From Tepidibacter aestuarii (GTDB lineage Bacteria; Bacillota; Clostridia; Peptostreptococcales; Peptostreptococcaceae): 64,000 nt of DNA. How positions within the stretch are numbered: position 1 is the first letter of the stretch; every line of letters begins with the position of its first letter. The stretch lies in the NCBI RefSeq assembly GCF_934924865.1, contig NZ_OW235315.1:2914001-2978000 (forward strand), in the 5' to 3' direction. Positions 28,239 through 37,304 of the stretch are shown one piece after another. Both the position numbers and the translations under genes were made by a program. Under the pieces are notes generated by a model. The model searched no databases, was not told the DNA's origin, and saw only the letters and a list, made by a program, of their open reading frames with translations.

Positions 28239-30884
28239 TTATACCGGCTCAAATGCTTTATAGTAATTCATGAAGTCCTTCAGTCTGTTGTCGATTTCTT
28301 CAGTAGACAGTGGTAACATTCTCCGTCTATTTCTTTTATCAGACCCAATCAACTCCCATTTCCCACTGTCGATTGTCACGGATTCAGAAAATAGTGTAAG
28401 ATCTACTTCAATGACTAACTTCGCACTCCCATATAAGCTGTTCCGCTTTTCATCATAATTAAGCTTTACAGTAAGTTCTATTGAAACTGACACAAGGCCA
28501 AGTACTTCGATGCTGCCACCAAGTCGAATGGAGGCGTCTAGTTCAATGTTATTGCCGGTGGTTAGAAATCGTACTCCCCCAAGGGCATGTACTTCTGCGC
28601 TTGCAACGATGAAGTCGATAGCGACCATTGCTCCAAACTCCATTGAAGCTTCCAACCGACGAAGCTTGTCCCCTCCAAATTCTACTTCTATGTGTCCACC
28701 ACCCCCGAACATCATTACACTTAGATTAAACGGGTTGTCTCGTCTACCAAAAGCGAGTGTCATGGTGACTGGATTTGAGCTGAATGGTACGTTGATTCCG
28801 AAGTAAACAGCTGCATTTCGTAACAAGAACATACCGGCATTAACACTTGGAAGGCCAAACGAGTAACTTGCGTTGATTCCTTCCGCAGTAGGGATAACTG
28901 TGGGTTTATTGCTGGGCAATAGCTCTAACATGCAATCTAAAAGGCCCTTTAACAAATTCAACTCACGGTCGAATTTTATCCCTGGATCAGTTATTTCCAA
29001 ATCAGGAGCACAATTAGGTTTCTGTGTGAATGCTAATGAGCCAAACTTTAGAGAAACTAGGTTAAGTGGGAGAACGAATGTAAAGTTTTTCACCTCACAA
29101 AAAACTTCCGAGCGTTCAACTTTGAGCGTTGCACTTGTTGTTTCATCTGTTTTAAAAGGACCAAAGTCCTTGAGAATTAGGTTCGACCATTCCATCGTCG
29201 CTCCAAGGGGATTTCCTGGCTCTTGGATAATCTTTGGAGGATCTACCTGTTTGATTAATGATTCAAGTGGCAAACCAAGCAGTGTCGCTCCGGAGTATAT
29301 CTCTGATAGCGGAAGATTGTCATACACTGGAATGGGCCCGCTGGTCCGTGAGATCTTATTTGCACTAAATCTAGGAGCCAATAATCCTCCCGAACAATTC
29401 GGACGATCAGTGAAATCAATATGAATTTTATCAATTTTATTGAATGGCTCAAAAGCCAAATCCTCATTAACTCCATCTAAAAACGTTTGGGTGAACTTTA
29501 GTGATATTGGACTAATAAATTTGTGTGGCTGTAATTCTCGTAAAGCAGGAAGTTCAACTGTAAACCGTTCCACCTTAGGTATTAGCTTGCCGGCATGTAG
29601 ATCTATATCCATACAAAGTTCTTGCACTTCGTAAATGTCTTGAACGTTCCCAGATCGTCGATTATCTCGAATCATATCAATTGGAACACCGGGAAGATCA
29701 ATGGTTCTGTATCTATCCCACAGATCTTTGGCCTGTTGTAATTTTGCTGACAAATCCCCTCTTACGAAAACTAATGGGACATTGAAAAAAACGTCACCAT
29801 TGGAGCCCGTCAAGCGTATCGGAAAATACAATGGCTTACATCCAACAGCATGTGGAATGAATAAATCTCCTCCAGCACACGGATCAATCTGGAAGCTATT
29901 TGAGAGAATTTCAATTTTATCGAACGGAAATTCACGTGTTAATATAGGATCGTCAACTGCTCCTCGGACGGGCTCGGTAATCACAAGCCTTCCATTATAA
30001 ACAAGACCAGTATCAGTTCCTTGGGATGGATTCTCATTGATAAAGTCACGTTCAATAAAAGTTTCCACTCGCGCTTTGTGCCCGAAGGGAAATAGCACTC
30101 CCGTCGCCAATGTACGTACCTTTTGATCCCTGCCTAGTACAACCTCGTGATCCCACTCAAAATCAGGCCATTTCACAGTGGCTGAAAGCGTCCCACCTAG
30201 TGTACTAAGTTCAAGTCGTTTCGAATATGGAAGTTTATGTGGATAACGTAAGCTGTTTGTTACAATCTTCTCCCTGTCCACTTGGGGAAGAGGTGTGTAA
30301 CCATGGTTGTAGTGATCCACCATGTCACCTGGTATGGATTTAAGTGGTAAAAGCGAGAGAGCCGCATCCTCTTTATCTCCATCACTTGCCCTAAGCCGTG
30401 TATGCCATAGCCCTGTCACCCCCTTGCTTGACTTCACTGGGAGTACGGGGTGTTCAGACACAACAATACCATTGCCAGACTTTGTCACTGGCCTCACAAT
30501 AAGCTTCCATGGTAGCTCTATAGCTGTTTCTTGCAGTACCATTGGTGGATAAATGACCTCCAGGTCTGTCAGCGCCCCTAAAATCCCTTGTACGGTGAGC
30601 TCAATGTAGGTACGGGCAGGTACTGCAAACTTGACTCTGCTTATACCTGATCGTTGTTTCGGAATATAGGTCCAAGGATTCAGAGGCCACCTACCTCGAG
30701 GCCAAACCTGTTCCTCAATGACCTGCGGAGGGAAACTAAGAGTGAACTCAGCATCTTCATTAGCATACAGCATTGGTATATCTCCATAATACATGTCGTC
30801 CTGCATATATAGCTCAAAACCATCCCCCCAGTTCACACCAATGTGGACCATGTCTTCTCGTCGAACAATCAATAATTTCGTCAT
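28239..30884 (-). CDS. Giant uncharacterised protein (881 aa), first gene of the island operon
   Basis: ATG at 30884 follows GGAGG (8 nt); the GTG inside the ribosome site is rejected. There is no signal peptide. The N-terminal half contains PWKLIVRPVTKSG and TGLWHTRLRASDGD (about residues 157-170); an ELWHTRL-type motif is, as I recall, typical of a family of large hypothetical proteins of actinobacteria. Residues about 700-850 are strongly alternating hydrophobic/polar, glycine-containing strands (NLSVMMFGGGGHIEVEFGGD; IRLGGSIEVLGLVSVSIELT), as in an extended beta-sheet, solenoid or lipid-binding groove. A basic KRNRRR patch and a helical tail end the protein. Foreign composition as for its partner. 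Function unknown; the pair is likely to act as one complex (inference). Confidence 0.85.
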   Translation of the reverse strand: MTKLLIVRREDMVHIGVNWGDGFELYMQDDMYYGDIPMLYANEDAEFTLSFPPQVIEEQVWPRGRWPLNPWTYIPKQRSGISRVKFAVPARTYIELTVQGILGALTDLEVIYPPMVLQETAIELPWKLIVRPVTKSGNGIVVSEHPVLPVKSSKGVTGLWHTRLRASDGDKEDAALSLLPLKSIPGDMVDHYNHGYTPLPQVDREKIVTNSLRYPHKLPYSKRLELSTLGGTLSATVKWPDFEWDHEVVLGRDQKVRTLATGVLFPFGHKARVETFIERDFINENPSQGTDTGLVYNGRLVITEPVRGAVDDPILTREFPFDKIEILSNSFQIDPCAGGDLFIPHAVGCKPLYFPIRLTGSNGDVFFNVPLVFVRGDLSAKLQQAKDLWDRYRTIDLPGVPIDMIRDNRRSGNVQDIYEVQELCMDIDLHAGKLIPKVERFTVELPALRELQPHKFISPISLKFTQTFLDGVNEDLAFEPFNKIDKIHIDFTDRPNCSGGLLAPRFSANKISRTSGPIPVYDNLPLSEIYSGATLLGLPLESLIKQVDPPKIIQEPGNPLGATMEWSNLILKDFGPFKTDETTSATLKVERSEVFCEVKNFTFVLPLNLVSLKFGSLAFTQKPNCAPDLEITDPGIKFDRELNLLKGLLDCMLELLPSNKPTVIPTAEGINASYSFGLPSVNAGMFLLRNAAVYFGINVPFSSNPVTMTLAFGRRDNPFNLSVMMFGGGGHIEVEFGGDKLRRLEASMEFGAMVAIDFIVASAEVHALGGVRFLTTGNNIELDASIRLGGSIEVLGLVSVSIELTVKLNYDEKRNSLYGSAKLVIEVDLTLFSESVTIDSGKWELIGSDKRNRRRMLPLSTEEIDNRLKDFMNYYKAFEPV

Positions 30885-30893
30885 GACTTTCAC

Positions 30894-31356
30894 CTCCGTT
30901 TAATTTAAATAAATTTTCAAGATATACCTTCATACCTCTGACTATTATCTTCGAATTACAGTTCAGGTGGCATCTTTATACGTTTCTTTGGTAACCTCTC
31001 TAGTCACTCCTTTTTTTGTATGAACATAAAATCGAGTTAATAAATAAGCGGTGCTAAATTATAAATCTGGTTGTTTTTTTAATTGGTAGGTCTGATTTAC
31101 AGACAACAAATTAATGTTATTATGGTCGCTATTAAAAAGAAATATACCCGGATATATGTTTTTAGAGTCTTTAATATAAGCTTTCCATTCTTTCTTTTAA
31201 TAGCTGTTTTTTTATAAAAAAAACCTCACATGTAGTATGTAAGGAGATTGTCCCATGGGCTATTTACAAATTGTAGGTAGGGAATATTTAACACTTACGA
31301 AGTGGGAGACTTCTTTCGGATGAAAGTTAAATTTATAAGAAGGGCGGTGTTTCCTC
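30894..31356. other. Intergenic, upstream of the giant-protein operon
   Basis: No intact gene seen. The operon promoter must lie here. Otherwise it is AT-rich DNA with scattered stop codons, probably degraded mobile-element sequence. Confidence 0.45.
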
Positions 31357-31561
31357 ATGTCTGCTAAAAGAAGCGTCAGTGAGGAAGAGATTATGAAAGC
31401 AAAGGGAAACTGATTTTGAAAATAAAAAAATTAATGTTGTCCAGTTTTTAATTTACGATGATGAGGGATTCCGTTTTGGAGACTTAAAAACCGTTTCATC
31501 AAAACGGCAAATTTCCATAGATGATCATTTAATATTAGAATTAAGGCGTTTTAAAGCATAA
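31357..31561 (+). pseudogene. Frameshifted small gene
   Basis: A start (MSAKRSVSEEEIMKAKGN) ends at a stop, but one base over the frame continues as DFENKKINVVQFLIYDDEGF and runs to TAA at 31561. Joined, this would be a protein of about 66 aa. It has a ribosome-like AAGGGCGG upstream. Family not recognised. Confidence 0.5.
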
Positions 31562-31569
31562 CATCAAGG

Positions 31570-31982
31570 TTAATAAAGTGACACTCTCCACATGTGTCGA
31601 CTACTGATGACTACTTTATTCGACAAAAAAGGGTTAGAAAAACGATAATGGATAATAATATCCTTGTTTTCCTTCACCTCGATCTTATGAATAAGCTTAT
31701 GAAGTAACTCTGGTGTAATATCTTTTATATCTATAATCTTTTTTAGTTCGTTTTGGACTTTTTGAAGCATCTTTGTATTTTCCGTGTAACGCTTCAATAT
31801 ATCTTTCTTTTGAAGTGTTTCTGATTGAAGTTTTTTAATTTCGTTTCTATTTTCATTGACCGCATCATCATATTCAACTTTGTCTATAACTTCATAATAG
31901 GTAGTATGCTTGCTTTTTCCATCACAAAGGTCATAACGTTCCTGATTGGTTATATTAGCATGAAAATTTTTTATATGGACAT
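31570..31982 (-). pseudogene. Large serine recombinase, C-terminal remnant
   Basis: The open frame (about 137 codons, no start) encodes NQERYDLCDGKSKHTTYYEV, a coiled-coil Lys/Glu segment, and ITPELLHKLIHKIEVKENKD followed by IIIHYRFSNPF. The last two are the typical end of Tn-type large serine recombinases (DUF4368 region). The catalytic N-terminal domain is missing, so the element can no longer move by this enzyme. It lies about 0.8 kb from RlmD-like fragment 2, as expected for the integrase of the outer element. Confidence 0.72.
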
Positions 31983-32058
31983 AATATTATCGATCTACAG
32001 ATATACTTCTCACTATATCCCGACTAAATAAATTTAAGTGAAAGGAGCACTGTGTGAC

Positions 32059-32682
32059 ATGGCTATTATAAAATCTGCAATTTTATGGCCTGATGGGAAG
32101 ATTTACTTTTTTGATGGCTCAGGTCAGTATTATGAATATGACATTCAAAGCGAGACATTTAATCCCAAAGCGAAATCTGTTCAAACAGATTGGCCCGGGT
32201 TAGGAGGATTATTGTTCTCGGGTGCCATTGTCTGGCCAAAACCTCCAAACCAGAAAGCATATTTTTTTGAACGCGATCGATTTTATACTTATAAAATTGG
32301 ATCTGGTGTTGACGGGTATTCAAAACCAACAAATTTAAATTTTAGAGGAATATTATCAGGACCATATTCTGATTACCGTATCGATGCCGGGGTGTTATGG
32401 CCAAACGGATTTGTATACTTTTTCCAACATGATCGCTATTATAAATATGATATTAATCAAAATAAGGTCGTAAGCGGTTATCCGCTTTTTATACAAGATT
32501 ATTGGCCAGGCCTGTGGACAACAGGACAGGATATAACAGCTGGTTTTGTTTGGCCTAAGTTAGTAAATGGAAGACAAAAGGCCTATTTCTTTACTACAAC
32601 CTCATATTTTCAATACGACATTCTTGACGACAAGGTTGATGACAATTACCCAAAACAGGCTGCTGGAAAGTGGGTCCCATAA
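32059..32682 (+). CDS. Hemopexin-repeat protein (single four-bladed propeller)
   Basis: 207 aa with four hemopexin repeats, at about 4-50, 53-102, 107-155 and 159-205. Each begins with a variant of A-x-x-W-P and has the K-x-Y-F-F and Y-x-Y-D pattern (ILWPDGKIYFFDGSGQYYEY; VLWPNGFVYFFQHDRYYKYD). Four repeats make one complete beta-propeller, as in photopexin-like bacterial proteins. There is no signal peptide. The start chosen is ATG at 32059 with AAGGAG 12 nt upstream; the frame opens at a GTG 21 bp earlier. It is divergent from the two giant genes. Hemopexin propellers bind proteins, metals or sugars; here the ligand is unknown. Confidence 0.85.
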   Translation: MAIIKSAILWPDGKIYFFDGSGQYYEYDIQSETFNPKAKSVQTDWPGLGGLLFSGAIVWPKPPNQKAYFFERDRFYTYKIGSGVDGYSKPTNLNFRGILSGPYSDYRIDAGVLWPNGFVYFFQHDRYYKYDINQNKVVSGYPLFIQDYWPGLWTTGQDITAGFVWPKLVNGRQKAYFFTTTSYFQYDILDDKVDDNYPKQAAGKWVP

Positions 32683-32713
32683 TCGGGCGCGATTGTGGAA
32701 TAAATAATAAATA

Positions 32714-32738
32714 AAGCCCCTTGATTTAAAGGGGGCTT
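32714..32738. terminator. Hairpin after the hemopexin gene
   Basis: The stem AAGCCCC/GGGGGCTT has a 10-nt loop. The T run is poor on the plus strand and better (TTTATTTATT) on the minus strand. Confidence 0.5.
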
Positions 32739-32757
32739 ATACTCACTGCTACATTCT

Positions 32758-32808
32758 TTATTTATCTTTCCTTACAAGTAGTGAACAGCTCTCCACGTGC
32801 ATAGTTTG
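32758..32808 (-). pseudogene. Displaced RlmD-like C-terminus (fragment 2)
   Basis: The minus strand encodes KQTMHVESCSLLVRKDK then stop. It aligns with the end of the intact host methyltransferase (TMHVETVAKIVRK then stop), sharing TMHVE and VRK. At the DNA level ACTATGCA(C/T)GT(G/T)GA is shared. No longer homologous frame is seen upstream. It lies between the two elements of the island, in the same orientation as the intact gene. Confidence 0.6.
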
Positions 32809-32942
32809 TTTAAACTTAATATTTTATAATGCTTGAATATATCTTAAAATATTTTATAATATAGTACAATCGTTGGAATATAAAGTATTAAACACCTGTT
32901 TATGATTTTAGATATCTCAACTCAATATATTATATTTTACAC

Positions 32943-32983
32943 ATGGGTGGCAAGTGGGTGGCATTTTTAATCTTGCCACCCAT
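32943..32983. repeat. GGGTGGCA motif cluster, distal end of the inner element
   Basis: TGGGTGGCAAG, TGGGTGGCAT and the inverted CTTGCCACCCAT; the outer pair forms a perfect 12-bp inverted repeat. The same motif, two direct and one inverted, lies next to the integrase gene at 42357-42400. These are candidate arm-type integrase sites at both ends of the element. Confidence 0.55.
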
Positions 32984-33033
32984 ATTATTTTAAAAGAAAT
33001 ATATAGGAAATTTATTTTTAACACTATAAAATT

Positions 33034-33444
33034 CTAATTTTCTAAATCTATAGTTTCCTTATATCTACTCTGTTTTAAATATACAAGCCTATCTTGAATG
33101 CAGGTACTAAATAATGTTATCAAAAGGATGATTATTAATATGACAAAAGGAGCGAATACTGAAAACATCAAGAATAATGAATTAATAACCCAATATAGTC
33201 TGCTTCCACAATCTAGCTTAATTTCTTCTCCTTCTCTTAATTGAACATCTATTTTCTTACTCTTGCTCCAATCTATTTTCAATTGTATGCAATAATTTCC
33301 TGGTGTTACTTCTAAAACTTTTTCTTCTCCATTAGATATGGTGTCAACTATTTTACCATCAACTATTATTTTAAATTTCCTCAACCCATTTGTATATTGA
33401 GATGTTCTAACTATATGTATTTTAGAAAAATTCGAATGTCCCAT
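33034..33444 (-). CDS. Small membrane protein with PEGA-like beta domain
   Basis: 136 aa from ATG at 33444, which follows GGGGG; the longer frame lacks a site. Residues 5-75 look like a beta-sandwich (FKIIVDGKIVDTISNGEEKV; LEVTPGNYCIQLKIDWSKSK), the pattern of PEGA or similar carrier domains. One strong membrane helix follows (about 83-110), with a short charged tail. No known family was recognised. It lies at the distal end of the inner element. Confidence 0.65.
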   Translation of the reverse strand: MGHSNFSKIHIVRTSQYTNGLRKFKIIVDGKIVDTISNGEEKVLEVTPGNYCIQLKIDWSKSKKIDVQLREGEEIKLDCGSRLYWVINSLFLMFSVFAPFVILIIILLITLFSTCIQDRLVYLKQSRYKETIDLEN

Positions 33445-33638
33445 AGAATATCCCCCTATATTATATAATCTATAAATACTAATACCTAAATTGAGATTGA
33501 TCATCTTATCAACATTATGTTCTTTAATAAAAACTATTTTCTCTGTCTCTTCTTTACTCCTCAAGTTTATCAATCATTTCTATTTCATACTGTGTAGTCT
33601 CATCTTTCTTCTTTATTATATTTTGTGTTAATCATAGG

Positions 33639-34343
33639 TTAATTTAAAGTTTCTCTCAATACATGTGTTTCTAAGTCTGCTAGCCTAACTGGTATTGGCA
33701 GTCTACTATCTTTATTTACCAACTCCATTACAATTTTATTACTTGTTTCTAAGTCAATGTAATTTCCACAAGAAATAAATATAGGTTTTACATCTTTTCT
33801 TGTTCTTACTACTCTACCGTATACTTCCTCATTTATTAAAATATCCTTATAAGATCCTTTTTCATTTTCAGGCATTATATAATCTACTCCATCTATTTTT
33901 AAATAAGATTTAGCTACTCCTATAGTAGGCTTATTTAAAAATAATGATGCATGTGTTGCTATACCCATATGATTATAGTGAAGATATCCATTACCATCAA
34001 ATAAAAATACATCTGGTTCCAAATTTAATTTTTCAGCAGCTTCTATTATTAAAGGAATTTCTCTAAAAGCCAAAAATCCTGCAATATAGGGAACTGTTAT
34101 CTTTCCATGGCTATAAACTTTCTCTATAACCTCTTTAGTCTTATAATTTAAAACTATAATGCTACAAGCTCCATATGTTTCTCCATCTTTTTCCCAGTAA
34201 GCTAAGTCTACCCCTGCGCAAATATTTATTCCATTTTCTTCAATTCTATTTTTTAGTTCAATTTTGCCCTTTAAGTCATTTTGTATTTTAACAAAATCAT
34301 GTTCATCATTATAATTAAATCTATGTATATACTCTATTTTCAT
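33639..34343 (-). CDS. nfi: Endonuclease V (deoxyinosine 3' endonuclease)
   Basis: 234 aa, the usual length. Family motifs: GVDLAYWEKDGETYGACSII (catalytic Asp), VPYIAGFLAFRE, FDGNGYLHYNHMGIATHASL (second acidic residue) and GVAKS. The enzyme cuts DNA one bond 3' of deoxyinosine and starts repair of deaminated adenine. Strong site AAGGAG 8 nt before ATG. A DNA repair gene as cargo within the inner element is plausible, though nfi is also a common chromosomal gene in clostridia. Confidence 0.92.
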   Translation of the reverse strand: MKIEYIHRFNYNDEHDFVKIQNDLKGKIELKNRIEENGINICAGVDLAYWEKDGETYGACSIIVLNYKTKEVIEKVYSHGKITVPYIAGFLAFREIPLIIEAAEKLNLEPDVFLFDGNGYLHYNHMGIATHASLFLNKPTIGVAKSYLKIDGVDYIMPENEKGSYKDILINEEVYGRVVRTRKDVKPIFISCGNYIDLETSNKIVMELVNKDSRLPIPVRLADLETHVLRETLN

Positions 34344-34461
34344 ATTTTTATCTCCTTCAAGTACTATTTATTTAAAAGCTAACTAAATTATTATTCTAAT
34401 TTATTTGTTCCTTATTTTCACCTTTGCACCACGCTCTAAACTTCAATAGTGTTTTATAATC

Positions 34462-34869
34462 TCATTTTTGATTATCAGGATCAAATTTTCTACTTTTAAC
34501 AAGATTACCCTTTCCATTCCATTCTTTATAGTCAAGCTCAATTCCTAACTCATAATTAGCAATTGATTTTATTAAACCATTTTGATGCCAATAAGTTTTA
34601 CTTCCATTATTTACTCCTCTTTTTGATTCATATTCACACATAAGTTCTCCTGTAGTATACCATTCTCTACATATGCCATTATTAAATCCATTTTCATATG
34701 GTGTCAAACTTCGTAATTGTCCTTCTGGATATAACTCATACCTCAGTCCAGTAAATGGCTTCTCTTTATAAAAAAGCATATCACCACAATAAATGTATTC
34801 TAAAAGTTCTACATTTATTGCATACTTAAATAAATCAACATTTGCACCTCTATTTTTACAGCTGCCCAT
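34462..34869 (-). CDS. YwqK/MORN-repeat protein
   Basis: 135 aa. MORN-like repeats, each about 20-24 residues with the pattern Y-x-x-G-(Q/E)-L (YELYPEGQLRSLTPYENG; REWYTTGELMCEYESKRGVN; KTYWHQNGLIKSIANYELG; KEWNGKGNLVKSRKF). YwqK-type proteins are annotated as antitoxins in some systems, but no toxin partner is visible. Ribosome site AAGGAGA. Soluble. Confidence 0.78.
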   Translation of the reverse strand: MGSCKNRGANVDLFKYAINVELLEYIYCGDMLFYKEKPFTGLRYELYPEGQLRSLTPYENGFNNGICREWYTTGELMCEYESKRGVNNGSKTYWHQNGLIKSIANYELGIELDYKEWNGKGNLVKSRKFDPDNQK

Positions 34870-35130
34870 TATAAACTACTCTCCTTTGACATTACTTTAT
34901 ATCTTAATATATATTCCTTATTAATATTTCTAACCCTTAGACTCTATATGCTCTTCCTTTTTCCATAAATCACAATAAACATATCTTTAGATATTAACCT
35001 TAGGTTTGAAACATATTAGTATTATTCATTATTTATCGAAAAAATATATCCTTATTTTACCATAAATTCTATGCTCCATGGCTTAAATAAAATATAAACA
35101 GCTCTTTTTAACTACTCAATATTTATTTAT

Positions 35131-35171
35131 AAAAAATACAAGAGTAAAGGATTCTCACTCTTGTATTTTTT
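35131..35171. terminator. Intrinsic terminator-like hairpin, orphan
   Basis: The stem AAAATACAAGAGT/ACTCTTGTATTTT is followed by T residues on both strands. No gene ends immediately before it, and the flanking 270 bp (35172-35443) is non-coding. Confidence 0.6.
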
Positions 35172-35319
35172 GATTTTTATTTAAATATGTAATCCAAATG
35201 ATAAAAAGGACTAAAAGAAAACTTAGTATTTTATAATCTAGCGTATCCGTTGATATGTCAGATATTGAATAACTATGTATGCTTTTATATAGCTTAACTT
35301 AATATATTATATTTTACAC

Positions 35320-35349
35320 ATGGGTAGCAATTTTAATTTTGCCACCAAT
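35320..35349. repeat. Degenerate copy of the GGGTGGCA inverted repeat
   Basis: ATGGGTAGCAA, 8 bp, TTGCCACCAAT, preceded by the same TTAATATATTATATTTTACAC leader (about 20 bp) that precedes the cluster at 32943. The two copies flank the three genes at 33.0-34.9 kb as direct repeats. Confidence 0.5.
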
Positions 35350-35410
35350 AAGGATCAGAATAGAAGGGGTAAATAAAAGAGCTCATTCTTACAAGTTATT
35401 AGGATAATTG

Positions 35411-35441
35411 AAATAGCTCCTAGGACATCTAGGAGCTATTT
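35411..35441 (-). terminator. Terminator of the DUF5050 gene
   Basis: Perfect 13-bp stem AAATAGCTCCTAG/CTAGGAGCTATTT, three bases past the stop codon on the minus strand. Confidence 0.75.
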
Positions 35442-35443
35442 GC

Positions 35444-36952
35444 TTAAAAACCAATTTCTTGTACGTTTGAACCATCAAGCTTTACACGATGAAATACAGA
35501 GTAAATATTTGAACCATCTATTCTATGCATTACTTCATAGTATATCCAATTCTCTGCTACATCTTCGAGTCTATTTATTCCTTCTACTAATAAAGTCTTT
35601 TCTGTTCCATCCTTCTTTATTTTATAAATATCGCCTCCATCAACCCACTTGTTGACATCAGGGTGCTGTGTATAGTAAACCCAATCTCCTGATACTCTTA
35701 TATCAAATGCAGCAGATTTGGCAAGTACAGTCTTTTCTGTTCCATCTAACTTTATTTTGCATATGTCCCCATAGTCGTGATTAGGAGAAATCTCAATAAA
35801 ATATATCCATTCTCCATCTATCCTAAATTCCCTGGCATTAACCTCTGTAAGTGCATTTACATCAGTTCCATCAGTCTTCATTCTATATATCTTCGAATTA
35901 TTATAAATATCATCTATATAATAAATCCATTCACCTACTACAGTAACATCTTTACTACTTCTGTTATTAATCTTAGTTCTCTGTGTTCCGTCTTTTTTGA
36001 CTTTATATACTTTATTATCATCACTCGAATTCTTATAGTAAATCCAATCTCCTGCTAAGTTAATATCATATGATTTATCTGTAACTATCTTTGTCTTATC
36101 TGTTCCATCAGTTTTTATTCGTGTTAAATGTCCTTCTATTCCATCTTTTAAATAGATATAGTCACCCTCTAAAACAATGTCGTAGCTCCATTGTTGATTC
36201 AATACTTTTTTATTTGAACCATCTTCTTTCATTTTATACAAATGAAATGTGAACTTATCTAGTGTTACATAATAAATCCAATCTCCATTCTGAACTACAT
36301 GTCTACCTACCTTTATTTGATTTGTTCTATTATTAGGCTTGCTAATATTTAAATCACTTGGATTTTCGATTTCACTACCTTGTCCAGTAAACAAATCAAT
36401 AATTTCATCAATAAGCACTTTATCTTTGGTATTATCTAAAATCTTATCTACATCACTGATTATAATTAATCCTCTATCATAAAATAATTGTTTTCCTAAA
36501 GCATCTGACAATGCTCTTAATGGAATAAAAGTTCTACCATTAATAGATTGCGCTGCCACTTCTAGTTCGTGATTATTTCCGTTGATGTTTATGGATTTAT
36601 TTCCAAGTTTTAGTTTAATTACTTTATCATTAGAAGTAACTGTGATAGTAGAAGTATTTCCATCCCAATCTACTTTTGCACCCAAAGCTTCAGAAATAAA
36701 TCTTACTGGCACCAAAGTTCTACTATTAATTATAATCGGTTTTACTTCTAAATTCGTAGAATCAACACTTGAATATTGTCCGTTTACTATTGATTTAGAA
36801 CTTCCCACAAATAATACTATCGCATTCTTCAGTTTTTCCTCTGCACCTGATGATAGCTTTACTGATTCAGCGTTAGCATCAATCACTGGTACAAATGATA
36901 CTAATATTGCTAGTAATAGCATAAAAGCTAGGTTTTGTTTTAAATTCTTCAT
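35444..36952 (-). CDS. Secreted copper-amine-oxidase-N domain plus DUF5050 propeller protein
   Basis: 502 aa. Signal peptide ending around DANAES (about residues 25-30). Two half-domains of the copper amine oxidase N-terminal fold (about 65-165: LVPVRFISEALGAKVDWDGN and TFIPLRALSDALGKQL), common in clostridial surface proteins and not catalytic. Then six or more repeats of about 43 residues with G-D/E-W-I-Y-Y...K-M/I-K-x-D-G-T (DUF5050), forming a beta-propeller (about 215-500). Start after GGGAGG. Likely exported and possibly cell-wall associated; ligand unknown. Confidence 0.87.
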   Translation of the reverse strand: MKNLKQNLAFMLLLAILVSFVPVIDANAESVKLSSGAEEKLKNAIVLFVGSSKSIVNGQYSSVDSTNLEVKPIIINSRTLVPVRFISEALGAKVDWDGNTSTITVTSNDKVIKLKLGNKSININGNNHELEVAAQSINGRTFIPLRALSDALGKQLFYDRGLIIISDVDKILDNTKDKVLIDEIIDLFTGQGSEIENPSDLNISKPNNRTNQIKVGRHVVQNGDWIYYVTLDKFTFHLYKMKEDGSNKKVLNQQWSYDIVLEGDYIYLKDGIEGHLTRIKTDGTDKTKIVTDKSYDINLAGDWIYYKNSSDDNKVYKVKKDGTQRTKINNRSSKDVTVVGEWIYYIDDIYNNSKIYRMKTDGTDVNALTEVNAREFRIDGEWIYFIEISPNHDYGDICKIKLDGTEKTVLAKSAAFDIRVSGDWVYYTQHPDVNKWVDGGDIYKIKKDGTEKTLLVEGINRLEDVAENWIYYEVMHRIDGSNIYSVFHRVKLDGSNVQEIGF

Positions 36953-36989
36953 CCTATTGTCCTCCCTTTATAGATTAATCCTAATTTAG

Positions 36990-37304
36990 TATAAGTATGA
37001 TCTCAATTTAACGCCATCAAACCATGCTTATATTAAACTATACTCACATTTCCATTAGTTAAATTTTACAACATTCTACATTTTTGGTAAAGACACCATA
37101 TAATGTAGGTATTCATTATATATACAATATGTGGTATATTCCCTATGAAAACTCTTATTATTTATACTATATTTTTAAAAAGTCTATTATTAACTTTTTT
37201 CATTCACTGAAATATTTAATATTATCCTTTTTAAAGCAATATTATATAAACCATACATATATTTTTTCATGCTTTAATGCAACCTTTTTATTTTGTATGC
37301 ATAC
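36990..37304. other. AT-rich intergenic, no gene seen
   Basis: It contains only low-complexity AT-rich DNA. The open frame here (37084-37404) has no ribosome site and a biased composition. Confidence 0.5.

Noticed and set aside
32059..32682. Metalloprotease reading of the hemopexin gene
   Set aside because: No zinc-binding HExxH motif or catalytic domain; only propeller repeats are present.
34462..34869. Toxin-antitoxin pair around the YwqK protein
   Set aside because: No toxin-like partner gene adjacent; the antitoxin label is only a family name.
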